From assembly GCA_964017185.1 (NCBI GenBank), contig OZ024880.1, positions 43,413,071 to 43,477,070 on the forward strand: a stretch of DNA of 64,000 bases, read 5' to 3'. Positions 56,476 through 64,000 of the stretch are shown one piece after another. The notes under the pieces are model-generated. The model was not told where the DNA came from. It saw nothing but the letters and a program-made list of their open reading frames with translations, and searched no databases. The DNA is from Rugalucina vietnamica. Its lineage: Eukaryota; Mollusca; Bivalvia; Lucinida; Lucinidae. The translations under genes and the position numbers were made by a program. Position 1 is the stretch's first letter. Each line of letters begins with the position of its first letter.

Positions 56476-56786
56476 TACGAAAAAGGCATGCGGACCTGCC
56501 AGTCTTTATACGCTCATACTTGAACCGAACCGACATGACTTAGCATTTTCCGTCATTCATCGAAGTCAATATGTTTCTGGACGTATTCATCTCGTATATT
56601 ATATCAGGTGATGACGTTGTCACGATTGATTGCAATTCGACGATGTACTTTGACCGTGTAATTTGAAGTTTGATATTGTTAACACCAGCTGTCACCCTAT
56701 TGTCAAAGTAAGATGAGATAATGTGCGTCATGTTGCTGTGGTTGAGGTCGGTTGTAATATGTTAAGCCTATGTTCTACATAGCTGA

Positions 56787-56990
56787 GCCGTCTCGTGAGA
56801 AAACCAACAATGAGGTTTTCGAACAGGTCCGACACAAACTGGTCTGTACCGTCACAGAAGATGCCGGCTAGAACCTTGAAATTTTGGATTTGGAAAGTAG
56901 AGGCATTGTACTATCCGTGTAGCGAAAACCGTGAAAGGCGCTGATCAGCTTCGCATATACAGATTCTTGGTTTACTCATGATTCGGCTCA
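56787..56990. mobile_element. MITE-B copy, core deleted
   Basis: It has GAGCCGTCTCGTGAGAAAAC at the left, GAAAGGCGCTGATCAGCTTC, and TACTCATGATTCGGCTC at the right. Confidence 0.75.
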
Positions 56991-57289
56991 TATATGACCA
57001 TCGAAGACTAGAATGCGTTTGTATATAATCTTAATTCTAGTGCCCATTAAGCTTTCTATTGTCCGATCGCATGGTATTTCACGGATTGCAATATAATTGG
57101 GTAACAAAACAGTTCTTTCAATTTTTCAAGCTTAATAAGACTCCCCCCCCCGTCCCCATGGCACCCTGGTAGTCAGTCGGTGTCCCACTGACATAAATTC
57201 ACGATTCCTCTCTTTGCAGTTTCTGTTGTGGTTCTATTTGTTTTATGTTTTTTAGTCAATTTTTGTGCACAGATAATTTGAACCTCATA

Positions 57290-57490
57290 TACGCATCATA
57301 TTATTAGTTAAGTTCGAATAACTGAGTGGTCGCCTATTGGGAAATAGCTGCTCACTCGGCTTATGATATATTTTCCTAGTATTAGTACCCAATAGTCAAT
57401 TTAGCTTTTTCCAACCTCGGTATTTGGAGTGGGATTTTGTTTTCTGATTGCACCTTTTCCTGATCATTGCCTAGTCATACCTCTTTACAA
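57290..57490. mobile_element. MITE-C-type fragment
   Basis: It contains GAGTGGTCGCCTATTGGGAA, CTGCTCACTCGGCTTATGAT and CACCTTTTCCTGATCATTGC, as at 23060-23225. Confidence 0.7.
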
Positions 57491-57536
57491 CTGTAAATAT
57501 GTTGGTTATGTTAGTTTTCTCGTTATAATGGTTATT

Positions 57537-57929
57537 TATTGTTTTATGAGAAACTAAAGAACATACATTCTAAAACTACTTCATAAACGTACATTACGAA
57601 AACTTGCCCATGCAATATACAGTGATTGTTTTCAGCTGTAAAAAAATTGAAAAATTCATCGAAAAAAAAAAATGATATTTTTCTTATTTTTGCTCAAAAC
57701 ATCGATTGTGGGTACTCGTTAGAACCGCCTCGCCGAGGCGGTTCTAACGAGTACCCACAATCTATGTTTTGGAGCAAAAATAAGAAAAATTGGTATACCC
57801 CTGCAAACCCCAGTTTTGCTATATAAAAGTGGGGTTTAAGGGGGTATTCATTGCACGGACATGTTTTCCCGATGTATTGTTTTATGAGAAACTAAAAAAC
57901 ATACATTCTAAAAGTACTTCATAAACGTA
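57537..57929. mobile_element. complete MITE-A flanked by 55-bp direct repeats
   Basis: The element 57592-57874 has the ends CATTACGAAAACTTGCCC and GACATGTTTTCCCGATG and a perfect core TTAGAACCGCCTCGCCGAGG with its mirror. It is bounded by TA on both sides. Beyond that, 57537-57591 and 57875-57929 are copies of the same 55-bp sequence, with about three differences. Confidence 0.9.
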
Positions 57930-58700
57930 GACAGAGAGCTCAATGGCTGTAACGATTATAGTATCATATTTTCCCCGTTTTGTCTGTGATGTGATAAACA
58001 AGTCGAGCTCAGGTGTGATATTTCAAGAAAACTAACAACTGGTTTCCATGACAACGCTTCAGGTTGCAGAAAATGATATTTCAACTCGTGTCATTGTTAA
58101 TGACAGTTCTATGTACAGATAATTGTTCATTATAAAACATATGTCATAAATTATATTTTGTGCATTCTTCGAATGGATTTTTAGAAGATTCTGGGAATTA
58201 GATGTAGAGACATACGGTACATTTTTGTCGAGTGACTGTAAAGCTCTGTCCCGACTTATATTGTTATAAAGAGTATTTTTCCGTATATTATATTGTTATA
58301 AAAAGTATATTTCCATATTTCCGTATAACATAATTTAGCTCTGTTGAACCGAAAATATTAGATTTCGCAAATTTCATACGTGCGTGAAGAACTGGTACAT
58401 ATTCGTCACATATTTGGCAATATTACATATTCGTACGTTCAACTTTTAGGATGGGGGCGGGGGGTATTTGTACTCAGATTTCACATTTTTCTGCTTTTGC
58501 GTGCGAATAACTGGTTTCTAAAGTTAGTCGGCTAGAAAAGTGCTAAAGCCTGGAATTCTAAAGTTCTAACTTGAGTCCCCAAGTTTCATGGCATATGAAT
58601 TAACGTTCTAGAGAAGGTTGTGATGAATGTGCCATTTTTAGTCATATAACAAATTTAGAACATGAATTTTTCTTCGAATGGTCGAGTTGTTTCATAGAAG
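57930..58700. other. no gene seen
   Basis: Unassigned AT-rich intergenic DNA; a small duplication (GTATATTATATTGTTATAAA) is at 58255-58320. Confidence 0.5.
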
Positions 58701-58705
58701 AACAC

Positions 58706-58985
58706 ATTTGAGCCGCATCATGAGAAAACCAGCAATCTGCATATGCGGAAAACAAAGGCACAGATCAGTGCCGGTCCCACTGAGCTTATACGTATTAAGA
58801 TCGCTTAAGATCGCAATACGATTGTCTAAATATTAATTTGGGGGACATTTCTTTGGCCCCGATATTCAAAATAAGAAAGTATAAACGCGTTGGATAATAT
58901 TTTACATAATTTGCATGCAGTCTTATCAAAAAAAAACTAATAACACAATCGTACGATTATTTACGATTCAGTGGGACCGGCACTT
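58706..58985. mobile_element. MITE-B left half cut by a 218-bp TIR MITE
   Basis: 58706-58767 is MITE-B (GAGCCGCATCATGAGAAAAC to GGCACAGATC). The second element, 58768-58985, has the ends AGTGCCGGTCCCACTGA and TCAGTGGGACCGGCACT. MITE-B does not resume after it; MITE-C-type sequence (about 58990-59230) follows. Confidence 0.8.
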
Positions 58986-58989
58986 TAGT

Positions 58990-59235
58990 TATTCGGTCAT
59001 CGTGGTGAATCTCTAACTAGTCAATGAATCATCAAGGATAAACAAATAAATCTAGATAACCACCATAATGAATCAAAAACGAGGACTCACAGATTCAGTA
59101 AGCTGTCCGACGATGGAGATCCCTGGGCGCCCAATAACCTACTGAAAATCTGGAGCAAAAGAAAAACACCTGTTGAACTCCGGTGGGCAAAGCAACTGAC
59201 AAGAAGCTCCGGTCCCAATCAACTAAAATGAATAG
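58990..59235. mobile_element. MITE-C-type fragment
   Basis: It closely matches 25500-25760 (GGTGAATCTCTAACTAGTCA, AGCTGTCCGACGATGGAGAT). Confidence 0.75.
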
Positions 59236-59561
59236 CTTATACGTGTAACGTATAATGATTTGTCTAAACTGAAAAAAAAATCATTTCCATCTATAAGTTT
59301 CTTAAATTTATAAGCCAAGTCACCATAAAAAATTCAGGTTCCGAAAGGTCCTCAGAAATGAGAACTTCTGTGCTTTCGTATATTTCTTTTGAAATACTTT
59401 TGATCGTCAAAATGTGTGTTCAGATACCCGAAAATTTTAAGAAAGTTTCCAAAAGTTCAGCAAACCTTAAAATAAAGACTTAGAACGATGCAGCTGTAAC
59501 TGCAAGCGATGTAGAATGTGGACTTATTATCCTCAAAGAGCAGGCTGATCTAAATTAATTG

Positions 59562-60043
59562 AGCCGCGTCATGAGGAAACCGGATTTTTGCCTATGCGAA
59601 ACCCAAGGCGCAGATCAGCTTCACACTTTTGTTTTCGATGCCTCTTCTTCTTAAATCCGAAATATCAAGCTTCTAGCCTGCTTATGCGACTGCAAAGGCT
59701 GGTTCGTGTCGGACCTGGCCGGACATCAGGAAAAATATGTCCGTGAAATGTGTACCCCCTCAAACCCCACTTTTATACAGCAAAACTGGGGTATACAGGG
59801 GTGTACTTATCTTTCTTATTTTTGCTCTAAAACATAGATTGTGGGTACTCGTTAAACCGCCTCGCCGAGGCGGTTCTAACATATACCAACAATCTATGTT
59901 TTGAGCAAAAATAAGAAAAATATCAACTTTTTTCTACTGAAAATTTTCTTTTTTTTTTACAACTTTAAAAATCTCTGTATATTGCATAAGCATGTTTTCG
60001 TAATGAAACCCCGATGACCGGTTTTCTAGCCTCGCGGCTCAGT
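59562..60043. mobile_element. MITE-B copy split by a MITE-A copy
   Basis: MITE-B 59562-59723 ends GGACCTGGCCGGA and resumes at 60006 as AAACCCCGATGACCGGTTTT up to GCGGCTCA. Between them is a complete MITE-A (59724-60005; CATCAGGAAAAATATGTCC to ATGTTTTCGTAATG, core AACCGCCTCGCCGAGGCGG). Confidence 0.9.
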
Positions 60044-60555
60044 TGCAGTTGAATATGTCCTTATACTTTGGATAGATTCAGTTCTTTCATAATTATTTCA
60101 TATTTAACATTGTTCTATCGATCTGGAATTAAGCAAATATATTCTTAGAAAAGATATTGATGAAATCAATTCAAAGAAATATGATATTATGACCACTTTG
60201 TGTTTAAATGGCCACATTTTGTATTTAATTGTATTTAATTGAATATAAAACTTATTGTAGATCTCCATTGCACAGCGCGAAGTCTGTTAATTTTTACAAG
60301 AATATTTAAGTTTGGGCCTGACGTCTATCCAATCGGAAACAGATTAAACTGCTCTTGGAATTATTAATTTTGATTTAAGTTTCGAAATGGAAAACCAAAA
60401 GAAGATATTAGGTATGAAATCCTGCAAAATAATTTCACGCTGGCTGACAAGTGATATTTTAGCTTTTGAATTGTTTAAAAAAGGATTGGTCGATAAATTG
60501 AAACTTCTTCATAAAAAGATTCTTCTGAATCTATCAATACAAAAACTTGTCAAAA
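60044..60555. other. no gene seen
   Basis: AT-rich intergenic DNA. The frame 60387-60569 (Lys/Leu-rich) has no recognisable domain. Confidence 0.45.
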
Positions 60556-60777
60556 ACAGAGATTTTTGAGCTTAAAAAATTTTCAGCAGAAAAAAATTGA
60601 TATTTTTCTTATTTTTGCCCAAAACATAGATTGTGGGTACACGTTAAAACCGCCTCCACAATCTATGTTTTGAAGCAAAAATAAGAAAAATATAGGTATA
60701 CCCCTGCATACCCCAGTTTTGCTTTATAAAAGTGGGGTTTAAGGGGGTATACTTTACACGGACATGTTTTCATGATG
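60556..60777. mobile_element. MITE-A copy, left end missing
   Basis: It contains ATAGATTGTGGGTACACG, a shortened core, AAAGTGGGGTTTAAGGGGGT and the right end GACATGTTTTCATGATG followed by TA. Confidence 0.85.
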
Positions 60778-60837
60778 TACTTCATATTTGACATTATTCT
60801 ATTGATCTGGTATGAAGCAAAAATATTCTTAAATGTT

Positions 60838-61200
60838 ATGAACCACTGCAGAAGCTAAGGGTGAGGTTATGGGCATGTAAAATCGATTTAAGCCCGCCGG
60901 TAATTTTATAAACTGATCGCTTCCAAGGCGATACTTCTGTGGTGGTTCTTTCGTTTTATGTTTTGGTGTTTTAAAATTATTTGTGCTGTTGGCACCTTAT
61001 GTATGTTTTCATAATTTTAGTTAAGTTTGGGTAACTGAGTGGCCATCTATTGGGAAAATAGCTGCCCATTCGGCTTACGATATGTTTTCATGGTATAAGT
61101 ACTTGATTGTTAATTTAGTTTTTTCCCATCTCGGTTTTTGGAGTGGGAATCTTTTTCTGATTGCACCTTTTCCTGATCATTGCCTACTTGTACCTTTTTT
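60838..61200. mobile_element. MITE-C-type fragment, right half
   Basis: From GAACCACTGCAGAAGCTAAG to the terminal ATTGCCTACTTGTACCTTTT. Confidence 0.75.
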
Positions 61201-61329
61201 AAAAATATTTTAAATATTCCTATATTTATAAATAAATATATTTTGAATTTATTTTGGATCTCTGTTTTAATCTTATTTACAGCGAAATACGAAACAGTTC
61301 TTTACTCTCATATCTTCATTTGAGGCATA

Positions 61330-61933
61330 AATGAGCCACCTCGTGGGAAAACCAACAATGTGGCTTCCGAAGAGGTCCGACACAAACCGGGCTGTACAAG
61401 CACAGAAAGGAGCTAGAAGCTTGAAATTTCGGATTTAAGTAGAAGAGGAACTGTACTATCCTAGTAGCGAAAACAAAGGCGCTGATCAGCTTCGCAGTTA
61501 CTGCGAAGCTGATCTGCGCCTTTGTTTTCAATTCAATTTTCAATTCAATTCTTTATTATCTCTAGGTTAACATAGTTAACAACAAGAGGCACACATGTAT
61601 AAAATTGCAATTCAGTTGACATTGTGGTGAAGAGCGTTCCATATGTTGTGCTTTAAGTCCTTGGTAAAAACAAAACTGACAGTGGAACACAACAGATGTG
61701 TTTACGAGGCATAGATTCATGTTGTGTTGAGCTGTTTGGCTCGTATTATGTATATGTTTTAATAGGAAATGAATCCTCTCACAGAACTACACATTGTGAG
61801 CACAAGATGTAAATCTGGCGAGAAGATTATTATTTTCCAATACTAATAATTGCAGAAATGCATGTATACATTGCAACGACAAAGATAACTAATATCGTGC
61901 CCAGGTAGATTGTTGGTTTTCCCATGGGGCGGC
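61330..61933. mobile_element. MITE-B copy split by a LINE 3' end
   Basis: MITE-B 61330-61526 runs from GAGCCACCTCGTGGGAAAAC to CTGCGCCTTTGTTTTC. It resumes at about 61902 as AGGTAGATTGTTGGTTTTCC. The intact copy at 38856-39090 shows these two parts joined. Confidence 0.8.
61527..61901 (-). mobile_element. 3' end of a non-LTR retrotransposon
   Basis: On the minus strand it ends ACCTAGAGATAATAAAG followed by AATTGAATTGAAAATTGAATT-like tail repeats. A 3' UTR ending in AATAAAG plus a short tandem tail is typical of CR1/RTE-like LINEs. Only about 375 bp of non-coding sequence is present. Confidence 0.6.
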
Positions 61934-62066
61934 ATAAATATTCCTCAGGTCGAACGCGATTTCTGGAAACTAACACCGAAAGCCAAACAAAGTTACAAAA
62001 ATAGAGTTAATACAGTTAAAATCAAAATCCCAACCGAGACGCCTGGCGGGAATGAAAGTACAGCAC

Positions 62067-62067
62067 G

Positions 62068-62109
<42 letters not shown>
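62067..62109. repeat. poly-A tract
   Basis: About 40 A residues. The frames through it (61910-62266 plus; 61970-62200 minus) are chance reads. Confidence 0.9.
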
Positions 62110-62114
<5 letters not shown>

Positions 62115-62134
62115 CACGCATGAAGGGCAATATA

Positions 62135-63215
62135 ACTACTGTCTGTACACCACCTTTCAGAAACTGCATTTTTCAAAATCTCACTTATCTGAAACACCAC
62201 AAGAAAAATGTGACCATGTCATCTTTTTGCAATCCAAAAGTCGTACAAATGCCGCAATATTTTTGAAAATTGGCACACTAATAAAATAATTATGCCCAAA
62301 AAATATTTTGAATAGGAATTTGCATGCGCAAGGGAGGTAATTCAAACACATTAAAATTGAAAATCAAGCAAATCTGTGGAAATTTTTTTAAAAGTCTGGA
62401 GCTCAGCTATGCATGCAATACAATGATCTAGGGAATTTAAGGCCTGATTTCGGCCTCATGCGTTGGTAAAAAAGTAAATTTTGGAATTTTGAGGAGAAAC
62501 GTATTGCAAATAGCAGGTTTATGCCCCTGCTTACTTATGCTAGCACAACTATCACATTCAAATTACACCTGTTGCCATGGAAACGCTCCGAAAAGCATAG
62601 AAATTCCACTTTTTGCAATTTTGGGTCTATTTTCCACCAAATAACATTATTTTCAACTACAATTATTTTCAAGAACAATTTCTTATTATGATATAATTAT
62701 GGAGTATCATCCAGAGATATTGTATGCAAAGTATCATTTTGTTCGTCATGTGGGCCGGCACTTAAAAATTAAAATATGTGTTCAGAAATGGTCAAAAATA
62801 GACCAAAAGGTGCAAAATGGTTCTTCTACGCGTTGCAGTGGCAACGCTTGGAGGATAAATGAAGTACTTGTTCTGGTTTTCAAAAGACGAGACATATGGC
62901 TGTTTTTAGGAATAGTTGTCGCACCTAAATGCCAAAATTTATAATTTAGCAAAATCTGGTCTTCTGAGACCAGATTTTTTCTGGAAAAATAATTACTTCC
63001 CTTGCTAACATTTTTACAATAGAAAAAGCCCTATTCGAAATTATTTTCTAGCATAAAACTTTTATTTGTTAACCGATTTTCATTTTTGTGGGACTTTTTT
63101 AAGACTTTTGGAATGCAAAATAGTGAGATGGTCACATTTTTCTTGAGGTCTTTACGAAAAGTGAGATTTTGAAAAATGCAGTTTCTGGAAGATGGTGAAT
63201 AGACACTAGCTTTTT
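62135..63215. repeat. 1.08-kb palindromic element
   Basis: CAGAAACTGCATTTTTCAAA (62158) is mirrored near 63166-63185, and further pairs (GTGACCATGTC / GATGGTCAC; GGAAACGCTCCG / GGCAACGCTTGG) show inversion through the whole stretch, centred near 62680. The frame 62699-62944 lies in the right arm and has no recognised domain. Confidence 0.75.
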
Positions 63216-63324
63216 CCCAATAAGGTTGTCATCCTGCTAGCATCAACCAACTACAAAGGTGACAAGAACAACAAACAGACAGACAGAATGAACAGAAATA
63301 GGCTAGCCACAAATTTCAAATTTT

Positions 63325-63363
<39 letters not shown>
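63325..63363. repeat. poly-A tract
   Basis: About 36 A residues, in otherwise unassigned sequence (63216-63540). Confidence 0.9.
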
Positions 63364-63366
<3 letters not shown>

Positions 63367-63540
63367 AAATTTAGGTAGACATAAAGACAGACCGACGCTG
63401 ATGATTGACTTAATTTCACGTGGTAACGTTCATCGAGAAACTTAAATTTTACGTACTGTACAAAATTGAAAAGATACAGATACAGATACGTACATTTATT
63501 TAAGTCTCACTTCTGTACATACATATACAAATACATAATA

Positions 63541-63880
63541 CTGCGTTTACACTATGTTCCCGGTGGCCCCGGTAGCCCCGTTTGCTAGAAACGTAGCGTG
63601 CCGTGGAGTTTTGTTAATCTATTTCTCTGATTTTCAAGATTTATCACGTTTTGTTACGTTTTCTTACGTTGTATTACGATATCCGTAACAAGCCGTGTTA
63701 GTGATAAGCCGGTGTGTCACGGAGGCGCTAAGGTACGTTACGGTTTACCACGATCTATCACGATTATTAGCACGTTCTATTACGGCCTGTTACGTTCTGT
63801 TGCGGTCAGTTGCGTTTTGACCAAGGCGTAACACGTTTTATTCGGTCTGTCAAGGTCAGCTACGGACGAAACGTAGACAC
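63541..63880. repeat. TTACG-rich sequence with about 10-bp periodicity
   Basis: From about 63643 to 63800, TACG, CACG or GCG recurs about every 10 bases (for example TCACGTTTTGTTACGTTTTC). GTTTACAC and GTAGACAC near the two sides could be remains of terminal repeats. No coding potential. Confidence 0.5.
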
Positions 63881-64000
63881 CATACAATATGAAGCACATT
63901 TTTTCCCTTTTGTTAACGAATAAGTCCTTTGAAATAATAACAACCGCGCTCCTCAACAACTGACTGCAGAGGTGATTAAGAAAGCTCGGAATTGTAGTTC

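Noticed and set aside
56112..56543. 143-codon open frame
   Set aside because: It runs across a TIR element and its border, has no recognisable domain, and overlaps equally open frames on the other strand.

Overview
The window is eukaryotic and looks like an AT-rich, intron-rich, transposon-saturated marine invertebrate genome, most likely a bivalve mollusc. This is inferred from tRNA-headed SINEs, very many palindromic MITEs, satellite-bearing elements that end in a hairpin reading CTCACC...GGTGAGCT, and secreted cysteine-rich domains. There are no bacterial-type genes, rRNA genes or CRISPR arrays, and I see no convincing functional tRNA. Nearly all open frames longer than 60 codons are chance reads through repeats.

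The one gene I can support lies on the + strand, scattered over about 33 kb (22285-55140) as small GT-AG exons. In order they encode a ShKT domain (22285-22416), a complete 10-cysteine Ly6/uPAR domain split over three exons (26239-26324, 36061-36132, 39134-39293), a Kazal domain with a long reactive loop (44862-44997 + 48349-48435), and a threonine-rich stalk plus a terminal Kazal domain (48939-49289 + 55056-55140, stop, AATAAA). Intron phases join without error: 1 into Ly6, 0 and 0 inside it, 1 out, then 2, 2, 2. The chain gives 369 residues, still lacking the N-terminus and signal peptide. Two further Kazal exon pairs (A: 40156-40315 + 41171-41240; B: 42107-42266 + 42912-42996) sit between the Ly6 and Kazal C exons. 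They are duplicates of the terminal Kazal, have acceptors in the phase the Ly6 exon needs, and each has its own stop and AATAAA. They look like alternative 3' ends, or pseudo-exons. A diverged partial copy of the ShKT exon lies just after the real one. The product is probably a secreted, modular protease-inhibitor-type protein; its function is not known from sequence.

Layout: 0-5.2 kb holds minisatellites, a 1.07-kb TIR element and a decayed LINE end. 5.27-21.25 kb is two tandem units whose inverted ends carry a tRNA-like sequence; the second unit is enlarged by a 4.46-kb foldback and by satellite-bearing elements. 22-26 kb holds the ShKT exon, a nested palindrome and the first Ly6 exon. 26.9-35.6 kb is a multi-layer nest: a MITE containing a satellite element, itself containing a second such element and a 3.6-kb foldback. 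36-55 kb holds the other exons, whose introns are packed with MITEs, CRE-like (TGACGTCA) rich elements, a 471-bp direct-repeat element and microsatellites. 55-64 kb is downstream of the gene and consists of MITEs, nested insertions, a LINE 3' end and a 1-kb palindrome. Repeat family names (MITE-A, MITE-B, MITE-C, F5, E) are labels made for this report.
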